From positions 1 to 64,000 of the forward strand of contig CANQUX010000007.1 of NCBI GenBank assembly GCA_947627155.1: a stretch of 64,000 nt of DNA, read 5' to 3'. Positions 46,600-57,600 of the stretch are shown here, one piece after another. Each line of letters begins with the position of its first letter. The stretch's first letter is position 1. The position numbers and the translations under genes were made by a program. The DNA comes from an uncultured Alphaproteobacteria bacterium. GTDB lineage: Bacteria > Pseudomonadota > Alphaproteobacteria > CAAHEQ01 > UBA3637. The notes under the pieces were generated by a model. It had not been told where the DNA came from. It did not search any database and saw only the letters and a list, made by a program, of their open reading frames with translations.

Positions 46600-48198
46600 A
46601 TGAAGTACTCAACACTTTTATTAACAGGATTTTCACTCTTCGGGTTTATTACGGGGTTACCGCAACCGGCATCGGCGCAATTTTCGCAGGTAGAACCGTA
46701 TGTTGAAGATGCGAACCCGGTTAAACCGGTTGAAAATTACAAAAATTCAATGCTTCGGGCAATGGCACTTCATAACATTCAGTATCAAATTAATTATATG
46801 TTAAATTCGCTGATTCCCTCTTTAAAAGAAGAACAAGAAAAACATGATTTATCCGCAGCGCAAAACACAGCGTTAAAAAATTGCTCAATTTCATTATTAT
46901 CAAATGTTTACTCTAATCCGGAAGGAGCCTATAACAACATTCAGGCCGCATTTAACGATAAAGTAAAAACCATAACGGTTTATATTAACGAAACCGGCGA
47001 TACCACGGCCGATACGGATAATGCCGAAGCCTATCCTTACTGGCGGGTTGGTCGCGAGGTATTAACAGATGTTTATGAAAATCCGGAAAAATACGGACCG
47101 AAGAAAGAAAATTTCCCGTTGTGGACGGATCAAAAATATCTTTACACGCAAGATGTTAACAAAATTTTATCCAACATCCACACCAAGTTTGTGCTGCCCG
47201 AATCAAACGGGAAAACGCAATTTCCCCAAAATAAAGCCTTTAATAATAAATTGGCTGAATACTTAAACGCTTTCACACAACAAAACGGCATTTTAACCAC
47301 GCTGGATTATACCGCCAACAGCAAAAAATATACCGAATTGTTAAATTATTTAAAAGAACACCCGCAATATGAAGCGTTGAAACAGAATATACTGCCTGCT
47401 TTACCGCCATTGCCGGAACCCTTACCGCCGTTCTATGAAATTATTCAATTAACCGAAGATCCGGCACAAACCGGCACCATTTTCCCCGAATGGCCGGCAC
47501 CGTGGGCAGAATATATCCGTCGGGGGTTGGATAAACGTGCGGCCGGCGGTGAAATGGATACCTGTTTCCTGCCCAAATCCGTTACGTTACGACCTGATGT
47601 CAGAAACTGGGATAAAACAAAAATTAACAATCGTCTTTCTTTAACAAAAGAAAAAGAGGAAGAATTAGCCAATTTCAAAGCAACCGTTGCCTCGGCGCAA
47701 GAAAGTTTGGATAAAACCGTTCAAAGCATTAACAAAGCTTTAACCGAAAACGGCTTTACGCAACAACTTGATTTGGAAAAAAACAACACGGCAGAAATTC
47801 AAAAAATCGTGAAAGAAGCCAAAATGGAAGCCATTAAAAAAGGACTGGCTTTATTTGCGCAAACACCTCAAACCGCTGATGTAAACAATCCTTCCGTTGA
47901 AGCATCATTGAATATGTTGGGCGATACGGATCCCAATTCCGAAGAATATAAAGACATGATGGATAAAATGAATGCCGCTCAATCGGCTTCCGATGAAAAG
48001 TTTTTGAATGATATGGCACAAGACAGTGACGGTATCGGCTTACAAAGCAATTTATCAACAAATGACGCCGCTCAAAACATTGAAAGCGCGGAGTCTCAAT
48101 ATGCTTTGCAAAAAGAAACCTTTGAAGAGGCCAAAAAAGAACGTGTTACTTTGTGGAATACCCCCATTGATAAAACGTGTATTAACGGTGGCATTTAG
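46600..48198 (+). CDS. Large exported protein of the secretion locus
   Basis: A 532-residue protein with a signal peptide (LFGFITGLPQPASAQ). The middle has proline-rich stretches (LPALPPLPEPLPPFYE) and the C-terminal third is a coiled coil (TKEKEEELANFKATVASAQE). Three Cys residues (NCSIS, TCFLP, KTCING) could pair. GGGGG lies 6 bp upstream of the ATG. No family recognised. It is the last of the unknown exported group before the VirB8-like genes. Confidence 0.68.
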   Translation: MKYSTLLLTGFSLFGFITGLPQPASAQFSQVEPYVEDANPVKPVENYKNSMLRAMALHNIQYQINYMLNSLIPSLKEEQEKHDLSAAQNTALKNCSISLLSNVYSNPEGAYNNIQAAFNDKVKTITVYINETGDTTADTDNAEAYPYWRVGREVLTDVYENPEKYGPKKENFPLWTDQKYLYTQDVNKILSNIHTKFVLPESNGKTQFPQNKAFNNKLAEYLNAFTQQNGILTTLDYTANSKKYTELLNYLKEHPQYEALKQNILPALPPLPEPLPPFYEIIQLTEDPAQTGTIFPEWPAPWAEYIRRGLDKRAAGGEMDTCFLPKSVTLRPDVRNWDKTKINNRLSLTKEKEEELANFKATVASAQESLDKTVQSINKALTENGFTQQLDLEKNNTAEIQKIVKEAKMEAIKKGLALFAQTPQTADVNNPSVEASLNMLGDTDPNSEEYKDMMDKMNAAQSASDEKFLNDMAQDSDGIGLQSNLSTNDAAQNIESAESQYALQKETFEEAKKERVTLWNTPIDKTCINGGI

Positions 48199-48232
48199 TT
48201 TGGCAAAACCTTAAAAAAATCGGAAAGGAAGA

Positions 48233-48874
48233 ATGTCTTTTTTCAATTTCAGCTCCCAAGGATTGATTTACGGGTTCAGTGAGAAATTAGCCAAATTTTG
48301 GATGGTCATTGCCTCATTTGTCATCGGAGTCAACTTGTTTTTAATTTTAACACTGTTGCAAATGGCTCCGAAATTACAGGTTGTTGCGCAAGTGTTAACA
48401 TCATCTCCCATGACATCTGTTCAACTTTTGCAAACGGAACCGTTTTCGCAAAGCACCAGTGATAAAAAGCTGATTGATGAAACCATTTTGCGTTTTTATC
48501 TTGATTCTCGCTACAATACCTTCCAAGACAAAGATGAAATGAATTATCGGTGGGGATCTCGCGGACCGGTTGCTTTTTTTTCGTCACCGAGTGTTTATAG
48601 AACATTTGCCGCCGGATTAAAAGACAAAATTACGGCCATTGCCAGCAATAAATCTTCAACCAGCATCGATATTATTTCTGTTTCCCGTATTGATAATATT
48701 TATACGGTTGAGTTTGATGTTTATACATATATTCGCGGACAAGTTTCAAAAAAACGCCGCATTGCCGTTGTGGAAGTAGCCTACAATCCGGCGCGACGCT
48801 CATTTAACGCTATTCATTCCAACCCGTTCGGCATGTATATTCAAAAATTCACGGAAACAATAAAAAAAGAATAA
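48233..48874 (+). CDS. virB8: VirB8-like inner-membrane protein, copy 1
   Basis: A 213-residue bitopic protein: a short cytoplasmic N-terminus, one membrane helix (WMVIASFVIGVNLFLILTLL) and a periplasmic NTF2-like VirB8 domain. Seen in it are LRFYLDSRYNTF, YRWGSRGPVAFFSSPSVY and the closing NPFGMYIQKFTE, which corresponds to the NP[FL]G motif of VirB8. It would help build the inner-membrane part of the secretion channel. A second, divergent VirB8-like gene follows at 49141. Confidence 0.78.
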   Translation: MSFFNFSSQGLIYGFSEKLAKFWMVIASFVIGVNLFLILTLLQMAPKLQVVAQVLTSSPMTSVQLLQTEPFSQSTSDKKLIDETILRFYLDSRYNTFQDKDEMNYRWGSRGPVAFFSSPSVYRTFAAGLKDKITAIASNKSSTSIDIISVSRIDNIYTVEFDVYTYIRGQVSKKRRIAVVEVAYNPARRSFNAIHSNPFGMYIQKFTETIKKE

Positions 48875-48888
48875 TTGCAATTTTTTGC

Positions 48889-48916
48889 TTGATTCTTTAT
48901 TTTTCTGTGCTAATGT
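48889..48916 (+). promoter_or_regulatory. Possible internal promoter
   Basis: TTGATT (48889-48894), 16 bp, TAATGT (48911-48916), in the only sizeable gap of the first half of the operon. Weak match. Confidence 0.35.
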
Positions 48917-48938
48917 AAAAGAGTGAAAGGAAAATTGA

Positions 48939-49118
48939 ATGAAAAAATATGTTTTAACGCTTGCCGTTTTAAGTTTAATTGCTCTTGTGGCCGCCTGCGG
49001 TTCCGTTTATGAAAAAGAACCTGTCGGAATCGGAGCAGATTATTCCGAATTGAAAAAATCACCTTGTGCCTGTTTACAAATTGAAAAAGCACCGGTATCC
49101 GATCTGTTGTTTTTATAA
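48939..49118 (+). CDS. virB7: VirB7-like small lipoprotein
   Basis: A 59-residue protein with a signal peptide ending in a lipobox (LIALVAAC), so Cys20 should be lipidated. The short mature part has two more Cys (SPCACLQIEK). AAAGGA lies upstream. A small lipoprotein between VirB8 and VirB9 is the classical VirB7 position, and VirB7 normally pairs with VirB9 in the outer-membrane ring. It is missed by length-limited gene callers. The name rests on position and the lipobox rather than on sequence similarity. Confidence 0.7.
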   Translation: MKKYVLTLAVLSLIALVAACGSVYEKEPVGIGADYSELKKSPCACLQIEKAPVSDLLFL

Positions 49119-49140
49119 AACCGTATAATCGGGGATTATA

Positions 49141-49845
49141 ATGCCAAATCAGGATCAACCCATCGAGCAAAATTCTCAAATCGTCTATGAAGGCGATATT
49201 TCGGAAGAAGCCGCTACGGAACGACGCTATTTGTGGATGGCGCGAACGTTTGCGTTGGTTGCGGTTGTTTCTTTTTTAAGCACCCTGATTTTATTGATTG
49301 CTCTTTTTTCACTGTTACCCATTGTACGCGTACAACCGTTTTATTTAACAACGCTGAATAAAGATCAACAGGTTATTCGGGTTGTACGACCGAATTTTAA
49401 TAACATTAATATGCAAATGTTGAGCGAATCTTTGATTCGGCAATATTTGTTGGCGCGAATGACGGTTAATTCCAATATTTCCGAAATGGAACAACGTTGG
49501 GGCATTGACGGCATTATTAACTGGATGAGTTCACCCGTTGTGTTCGAAGAATTCGGCCGAACGGCGGAAGCCGCCCTGAATCAGGCACGAAACGACGGGT
49601 TAACCCGTGCCGTTAAAATTTTGAACATTACACCATACAGAACGGAAAAGAACGGAACGGCCATTTGGCGCGCGGAAATTGAATTAACCGATTTAAAATA
49701 CGGTGATTCCGAACCCGTGCGCTCTTTATGGCAAATTACATTGCGTATTCGCTTCAAACCGACTCGGCAGGGTTTAAAATGGGAACAACGGCTTAAAAAT
49801 CCGCTCGGATTTACGGTTGAAAATTTCGGTATTCAACGAAAATAA
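49141..49845 (+). CDS. virB8: VirB8-like inner-membrane protein, copy 2
   Basis: A 234-residue bitopic protein with an acidic cytoplasmic tail, a membrane helix (LVAVVSFLSTLILLIALFSL) and a periplasmic domain (SLIRQYLLARMTVNSNISEM, RWGIDGIINWMSSP) that ends in LKNPLGFTVENFGI, the VirB8 motif. It is clearly VirB8-like and closer to the family than copy 1. The presence of two suggests a heteromeric ring. The start at 49141 follows a weak GGGGA site. Confidence 0.85.
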   Translation: MPNQDQPIEQNSQIVYEGDISEEAATERRYLWMARTFALVAVVSFLSTLILLIALFSLLPIVRVQPFYLTTLNKDQQVIRVVRPNFNNINMQMLSESLIRQYLLARMTVNSNISEMEQRWGIDGIINWMSSPVVFEEFGRTAEAALNQARNDGLTRAVKILNITPYRTEKNGTAIWRAEIELTDLKYGDSEPVRSLWQITLRIRFKPTRQGLKWEQRLKNPLGFTVENFGIQRK

Positions 49846-49952
49846 GTGCTTTACATAAAAAAATAACGGCAAATTGCATTTTTTTCTAGACTTTTCATCT
49901 CATTTTGGTCTATTTTATATACAGGATTGTAATTTTTACGAGGAGAAGGCTT

Positions 49953-51626
49953 ATGCTGAAACAAAAATCAAACAAATTCCGTTGGCTGACCGGTGTTGCA
50001 TTGGCAACATTTTTTGCAACAAGCGCAACGGCTCAATCAATCTTACCCGCCAACACACAAGCCGAACAATTAAGCGATGCCATTGCGCAAACAAACGGCG
50101 AATTTGATTCGGTTAATTTGGATTATATCCATTCACTGGGTATGCAACAAAAAGCATGGAACGATCCGTTATCACACATGGGCGAAGGACAATCCAAACC
50201 GGGCTACTCAAAATACACCTGGACACCTGATGTGATTTTGCCTATTCGGCTGCGGGAAGGAATGATGACATTAATTAACCTGCCCACATGGGAATTGATT
50301 GAAAAAGTGCATATCGGCTCGCCCGAATCTTTCGGCGGAGAAATTGCTGCCCCCAACTCTTTATTGGTATATGCCGATCCGTCTTACTTAGGTGTTGACA
50401 GTAATATGATTATTTTCGGACGGTCAGGCAATCGCTATGTTTTCTATTTGCGTTCGGAAACATACAACACGGATAAAATCACGCAATCCGTTGTCGATGT
50501 GTTGGTCGGCCCGCGCTATACACCGGTTGAAAACGGCGGAAAACTCGGAAATTTTAACGGTGCTTCGATCACGGCTGCCGGTTCTGGCGGATTGGGCGGC
50601 ACCGGTTCTGCCAACTGGGCCAGCGGAAATCGAGGTAATGCAAGCACACCGCCCTCTTCTTCCGGCGGTTCAGCCGGCCCCAAAGACTGGCTGAAAACAA
50701 TTCCCGTGGATCCGGAAAGTTTCCATTTTGATATTGATATGTATTTACCGAATCCGGAAGATGTTGACATTGCACCCGATAATATTTGGCGCGACAACAT
50801 TTTCACCTATATTGATTTAGGGCCGAAAGCCTTAACCATGACGCAACGCCCGATTGTTAATTTGGTTGTGCAAGATACGGAAGTACCCGTCGGATTTCGC
50901 ACCAGCGGTCCCAACAGCCGCCTCATTATTGTTGAAGGCATCGGTGATATGGTGTTACGGAACGGAAAAAAACTGATTTGTTTAAAACTGCGTCGTGATC
51001 CGGCTTCCGGTTTGGAATACACTGATTACAGCGGTGCACAAAGCAACTCTATTACACACCCCTCCGTCATCAGTAAAGAACCGGCGGATATTATTCCGTC
51101 CAACGTGATGGCACCGTCGCAAAGCAGTCTTGCCATGGCGAATAATAACGCCGCTCAAATTGAAAAATACTTTAACAGCGGCGCTGTCGCCGTACCTGCG
51201 GTTGCCAATGCACCGCAAAGTGCGGCCGTTATTTATGATCAAAATATGGCACCCCTGCCCTCCATTCCGGATAATGTGATGAAATCGCCGGCAGCTTCGG
51301 CAAACATTGTGGGAGTCATTAAAGATGTGGCCACACCAAGCCCGTCAACTTCTGTCACAACCGATAAAGAAACTATTTCCATTGAATTGGGCACCAATCC
51401 CGATATATCCGAATTAGAAAGTATTTGGGAATCCATTTATGCTCAAAATAAAGATACATTAAACGGTTACGAGCCTTATTATTCGGTCGACACAACCGCC
51501 GACGGCAACGTGCGAGAATTATTCCGGTTACGAGTCGGTCCGGTGAAAGATATTCAAACAGCCGATAAACTCTGTAAAAAATTGGGACGTAAAGGTTTTT
51601 CGTGTTCTGTTATCCGTGTTCAATAA
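49953..51626 (+). CDS. virB9: VirB9-like outer-ring protein with a SPOR domain
   Basis: A 557-residue exported protein (signal peptide WLTGVALATFFATSATAQ). The start at 49953 has AGGAGA upstream. The N-terminal half has VirB9/TrbG features (YTWTPDVILPIRLREGMMTL, then FGRSGNRYVFYLRSET). A Gly/Ser-rich linker and a C-terminal VirB9-like beta domain (TYIDLGPKALTMTQRP, RTSGPNSRLIIVEG) follow. The last 75 residues look like a SPOR peptidoglycan-binding domain (LFRLRVGPVKDIQTADKLCK), not a usual part of VirB9. Confidence 0.8.
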   Translation: MLKQKSNKFRWLTGVALATFFATSATAQSILPANTQAEQLSDAIAQTNGEFDSVNLDYIHSLGMQQKAWNDPLSHMGEGQSKPGYSKYTWTPDVILPIRLREGMMTLINLPTWELIEKVHIGSPESFGGEIAAPNSLLVYADPSYLGVDSNMIIFGRSGNRYVFYLRSETYNTDKITQSVVDVLVGPRYTPVENGGKLGNFNGASITAAGSGGLGGTGSANWASGNRGNASTPPSSSGGSAGPKDWLKTIPVDPESFHFDIDMYLPNPEDVDIAPDNIWRDNIFTYIDLGPKALTMTQRPIVNLVVQDTEVPVGFRTSGPNSRLIIVEGIGDMVLRNGKKLICLKLRRDPASGLEYTDYSGAQSNSITHPSVISKEPADIIPSNVMAPSQSSLAMANNNAAQIEKYFNSGAVAVPAVANAPQSAAVIYDQNMAPLPSIPDNVMKSPAASANIVGVIKDVATPSPSTSVTTDKETISIELGTNPDISELESIWESIYAQNKDTLNGYEPYYSVDTTADGNVRELFRLRVGPVKDIQTADKLCKKLGRKGFSCSVIRVQ

Positions 51627-51680
51627 GAACCCGGGCTTTTGCCTGTTCGGATAGGATCTTTTTTATGAAGTAGGATAAAA

Positions 51681-54600
51681 ATGCAAGAAAACAAAAGAAC
51701 AAGCTCGTCAGAGCAATATACAAAAAAAAGCAACCGTACACTTTTATTCGGTGGCATCATTTTACTGCTCGTTTTTTTAACGATGCTTGTTTTAATGTCG
51801 AACGGCAAAAAAGTTCAGGAAGAAGAGCAAGAACCGGATTGGACAAATACCGAAATTGAAGAACGGGATCAGGAAATTCAAAACGGTGATCCTTTTTCCA
51901 GCGGTGATGCCCAATTAAAAGCAGAACCGGCTCAAATTGAAATGAATAATGTTGTGTTGGGTTCCAAAGTGGAAGCTATTTTAACCTTAACGGCGGAAAA
52001 AGCGCCCATTCAATTCAAAAAACTTGAATTTGCCCAACAACAGGCCGACGGGTTTACAACGGAAACGACCTGTTCGCCCGATACACCGATTGAAGTCGGC
52101 AAAAACTGTATTGTAAAGGTGTTATGGAACCCCATTGCCTTACAACAACTTCAAAATAACTTGGTTATCACATGGAAAGAAAACTCAACACGCGTGATCA
52201 CCGAACAAACAACAACCGTTGTTGTCAAAGGGCAATCTACCGACTCCAAAGATTGCGTTATTTGTGAAGATATTCGGAAAAAAGAAGCCGTTGAACCGAA
52301 AATGGCCATGGGTTTAGACGGAAAATTATATCCCATTAACGAGGACGGAACCATTACCATTGACGGGAAAAAGGTTCACATGACCGAAAACGGTGTCTTT
52401 ATTGATGAAGAAGGTAATATTGTTGCCATTGCCCCGCCGGAATATATTGCTTTAAATATGCAAAATGAATTGATGGGAACGGTTTCCGACACAAATGAAG
52501 TGATTGATGCCAACGGTGAAAACGTGGGGAAAACATTGGGTGATAAAACCATTGTCGATTCCAAATTAACCGTTTTAGGGGCGGCAGTTCCCGTTCTGTC
52601 CGTTATGGATACCCAAGGGAAAGTCATCGGTAAAATGACAAAAGAAGGAACAGTTGTTGACGGATCCGGCACCGTTATCGGTAAAGTTTGGGTTGATCAT
52701 CAGGTGTTTTCCATGGACGGGCAATTTATGGGCTATGTTCGCCCGTGGGGATTGGTTGCTGATTTTTCAGGGAAAATTCTCGGTGCCATTATTCCGGACG
52801 GAACCGTTATTAACGGCCAAAACGAAACCATTGCCAACATTACGCCGAACGGCTTTGCCATCAATGCGCAAGGAGAGCTGATCGGTGCCACCATTCCGGA
52901 AGGCGTAGCTGTCGGCCCGGGTTGTCAATCGTTGGGAAAAGTGTTGCAAAACGGCGATGTACGGGATTCTTACGATCAGGTCATCGGAAAGGCATTGATT
53001 GACGGTACAATTGTCAACACGGCAAATGAAGAAATCGGTTCCGTTATTTCACAAGGATTGGTTATTAACGAAAAAGGCGAAGTGATCGGTTATGTCAATT
53101 CCGAAGGAAAAGCCGTCAGCAGTGCCGGAAAAGTGATTGGCTGTATCAATCCCGACGGTACCATTTCTGCCGGTAAAAAGTTTATCGGTGCCGTGTTAAG
53201 TAAAGGACATGTTATCGGCTACTCTTGCGGAACAATCGGAACGGTTTTCCCTTCCGGTGAAGTATTTAATAATGCCTTACATCCGGTGGGACGTGTTATG
53301 CCGGACGGACTTGTTAAAAGCGCCGAAAATAAAATTATCGGTATGGTGGTAACACGAGCGGCTGCCGTGGCTGACGGTTGTCGGTTATTGGGACTTGTTT
53401 CAATTAACGGACAAGTGTTAGATTTGACAAATCAGCCTGTCGGTTGTATCACGCCGGAAAAAACGGTTGTGAATGACAAGGGTGAAGTATTGGGCAGTTT
53501 GGCTCCGCGCGGCGTTGTTCATAAAGATGACGGAACAGTGTTGGGACGCATTCGTTTAGACGGCAAAGTCATGGATTTGGAAGGCAAGGTCATCGGTTGT
53601 GTTAATGCCGACGGATCTATCACATCATTAACCGGCGAAATTCTGGCACATGCCCCAACCAAAGACGGCATTATTATGGGAGATGACGGTAATCCGACCG
53701 GTTGGACAAGAGTCGGAAACGATATTTTTGATCAATACGGGAATAAAATCGGAACAGTTAACAAAAATAACGCTATTGTTGATGCGAGCGGCAAATATAT
53801 CGGCTTTATTCCGCCCGACGGGGCTATTTTCTCTCCGGACGGATTGATTTTAGGCCGCTATTCCTCCAAAGTCGGATATGCAACAAATCAAGCAAACGAA
53901 CGATTCGGAAAAGTGTTGTCAAATATGGTGGTTGTCAGTGCCGAAACAGGGGAAGTTGTCGGCGGTCTCATTAAAGATAAAACAACCTTTATCAACCAAG
54001 CCGGACAAATTATCGGCACGTTAACGGCGGAAGGCGTTTTAAAGAACACGGCCGGTGAAGTGGCGGGAGCGGTTCGCGGTGACGGAACAGTGATTGACAA
54101 AGACGGCAATATTATCGGTTGGCAAGTGCCCACGGGTGATGTGTTTTCAACAACCGGAAAATTTGTGGGAACCGCAGCAGAATCGGGCGAGGTGTTTTCA
54201 TCCGGTCACACAAAAATCGGAACCATTCTCGGAAACGGTATTGCCATTTCGACAGACGGGAAAATTTTAGGCGGTGTCTTGCCTAAAATGGCATTAGCGA
54301 TTGATGCCGAAGGACTTGTCGGTTATTTGGCACCGGACGGCAAAATCACAAATGCAACGGGTGCCATTGTGGGACAAGGATCACCGTTCGGGCCGGTTAT
54401 TTCTTCGGAAGGAGCGGTGATTGCCAAACTGGTGGGTTTAAACGTGTATGTTGATGCACAAAATAAAACCGTCGGCTGGGTGTCATTTGACGGCACACTC
54501 AAAAACAAAGAAAATCGTGATATCGGTTTCGTAACCCCCAACAGAATGGCTTTTGACAAAACAAATCAAATGTTAGGATCTGAAATTCAAACCGGTGTTG

Positions 54601-57600
54601 TGATTGATGAAACGGGACAAATGGTCTCGGTGATGGCCGTTAACAATAAAGTGTTGCAAAAAGACAGATTCTTGGGTGCCGGTTTTGCTTCACCTTATGT
54701 TTATGCCACCGATGACCGACCGATCGGGCGTGTTTTACAACCCGGTATCGGTATCGGAAACGACGGTTTGTTAATCGGTTGGACAAGAATGGACGGTTCT
54801 ATCGGAACACAAGGCGATTCGCTCGGAAACGTGTTATTTGATAATCATATTATTAACGAAAAAGGAATGATTATCGGAACCTATGTGCCGTTCGGTGCCG
54901 TTGCTTTTAATGATGAAGGTAAAACAATCGGCGTGATTGGCAAAAACGGGGAATTGGTAAACGATAACGATATTTCCAAAGGGAAAATCCACGCAGCGGA
55001 TTTAGTGGTTCAAAACGGTGAGATTTCAGGCAAACTCATGTGTGAACTTCCTTTTGTCAGCAATAATTTACTGGGAAAAGTGTCGGGTATTTCTCAATAT
55101 AACGGCGAAGTGATCAGTATGGCGAATAAAAAGAATATCGGAAACTTATTACCCAACGATTACGTCACAAGTATGCACGGACAAATCAGTGCCGGTTTAA
55201 CGGCGCAGGGAACACCCGTCACAAACTCTTATACCTCATTGGGACAAGCTTATGTAAACGGTACGACGGCGTTAAAAAACAATCCGACGGGAGAAGTCAG
55301 CGGCATTAAAGTTGTTTATGACAATACCGGCAAAGTTATCGGCAGTATTTTACCATCGGCAACCTTTATCAGCAAAACAGGAAATCTTATCGGTAAAACA
55401 GCTGCGAATCGAATTGTGACAGACAGAAAAGGAAAGCAAACGGCTTTACAAATGAATTTCGGTTATGCCTTAACAAGCACCAATATTTGGGCGGGTGGTA
55501 TTTTACCGAAAGGCTTGGCTGTTAATGATGACGCCGAAGCCATCGGCACAATTATGCCGGACGGTATTGTTTTAGACAGTGCCGATTCGATTGTCGGGCG
55601 CGTTTTGGCCGACAGTGCCGTCATTGAAGTAACCGATAAAGAACTCTTTAATACCATGCCTTATGCCGGTTCCGTTGTGGCACAGGGTATGCCGCTCAGC
55701 TATCGCGGCAAAGTGTTGGGCGTGACAACTTTAAACGGTGCTGTTAAAGATACATCGGGCAACAAGATTTTCAAAATATTGGATGACGGAACAATTTTGG
55801 GTAAAGATGAACCGTTGGCCGGTGCCATTTTACCGTTTACAACCGCGACCGGATATAAAGGCGAAGTATTGGGAGCTTTGGCCGGCGACGGTAAAGTTTT
55901 ATCACCGGACGGAGATTCGAAAGGAACGATTGCCGTGAATGAAACGGTCAAAGCCTCCGAATTAAAAATTGTCGGCACATTGGTTCCGGCACGGTTAATC
56001 ACAAACGATTGTAAAGTTGTGGGCGTTCCCAGCTATAACGGTCAGGTTGTTGATGCCAACGGAACGGTTGTCGGCTATATTAAACCCGATAAATGGGCAG
56101 TCAATGCGGCAGGACAACAAATCGGCCGGGTGACGCGTTCCGGGTTGGTTATTGCCGAAAACGGTGATTATCTCGGCAGAACGCTACCCGATTCCACAGT
56201 GGTTGATTTAGCCGGTGTCAATATGGGTTGTGCAAAAAATGACGGTTCTGTTGTTGACAATAACGGAAACGTTATCGGGAATGTTGTTGAACGGGGTTTG
56301 GTTTTAGGCAAAGACGGTAAACCCATCGGCCGAATTAAAGCGACCGGCCAAGTTGTTAATAACGAGGGTGAAGTTATCGGTAAAGTTTTAGCCAACGGTG
56401 ATGTGGTTGATAATGCCGGCAATGTTATCGGGCATAATGTTTCCCGTGATCAAGAGTTGTTGTTTGACGAAGAGGGTAATATTAAAGGGACTTTCGGAAC
56501 GGACGGCACTTTCTATGATCCGAAAACAGGGAAAGCCGTTTTCAAAGTTGACGGCGAAACGGGCAATGTTTATGATCCGCAAGGAAATCTCATCGGAAAG
56601 TTGGATGAAAAAACCGGCGGTATTACCACATTAGACGGAGAAACACTTGACAATCTCACTATGTTGGTTGATAAAGACGGTCATGTGTTCGGTATTGTTT
56701 CGGGGTGCGATGTTAAAAACAATCTGGGTGAAAAAATCGGCTCCATTTTAGCCAACGGAAACGTGGTGGATTTAAACGGTGATGTTTTTGCCAAAATTTT
56801 GGGCGACGGTACCATTTTGGATAAAGACGGAAATGAAATGGGGCGTGTTGCCGGAACCGATACCCGTTTAGATAAATGCGGCATTAAATCAACCGAACCC
56901 GGTTATCAGGTTGAAAAGAACAGACGAAACATTTATGACAAAGACGGCAACTTAATCGGTTGGATAGATGAAAACGGCAATATGTATGACAAAGACGGTA
57001 ATTTAATCGGCAGAGTTGATGAAAACGGTAATGTTTATGACAAAGACGGTAATTTAATCGGCAGAATAGATAAAGACGGCAATTTTTACGATAAAGACGG
57101 TAATTTAATCGGAAAAGTCAGTAAAGGTGTCCGAAACATTTATGATAAAGACGGTAACTTAATCGGTTGGATAGATGAAAACGGCAATGTTTACGACAAA
57201 GACGGTAATTTAATCGGCAGAGTTGATGAAAACGGCAATATTTATGATAAAGACGGTAATTTAATCGGCAGAATAGATAAAGAAACCGGACAAATTACCA
57301 TGTTCGGCAAAGGTTTCGGTAACGGTTCCGGCGGCAGCGGAGCCGGAGTTGCCGGACGGAAAATCATTATCGGTAACAAAAAATATAACGTTTCCGACAA
57401 AGGCTCCATTATCAGCGATGACGGCACAATTATCGGTTACATGGGCGAAGACGGCAAACCTTATACGTTAGATAACCGGATATTAACAGCCAGCGGTGAT
57501 GTGGCAGGACGTTCCCGCCCGAATATCAAACAAACACAAAAGTTAACACCGGAGCAGGTGCAACAAATTAAAAATTTATTGACCCAAAAACGGGAAAGCA

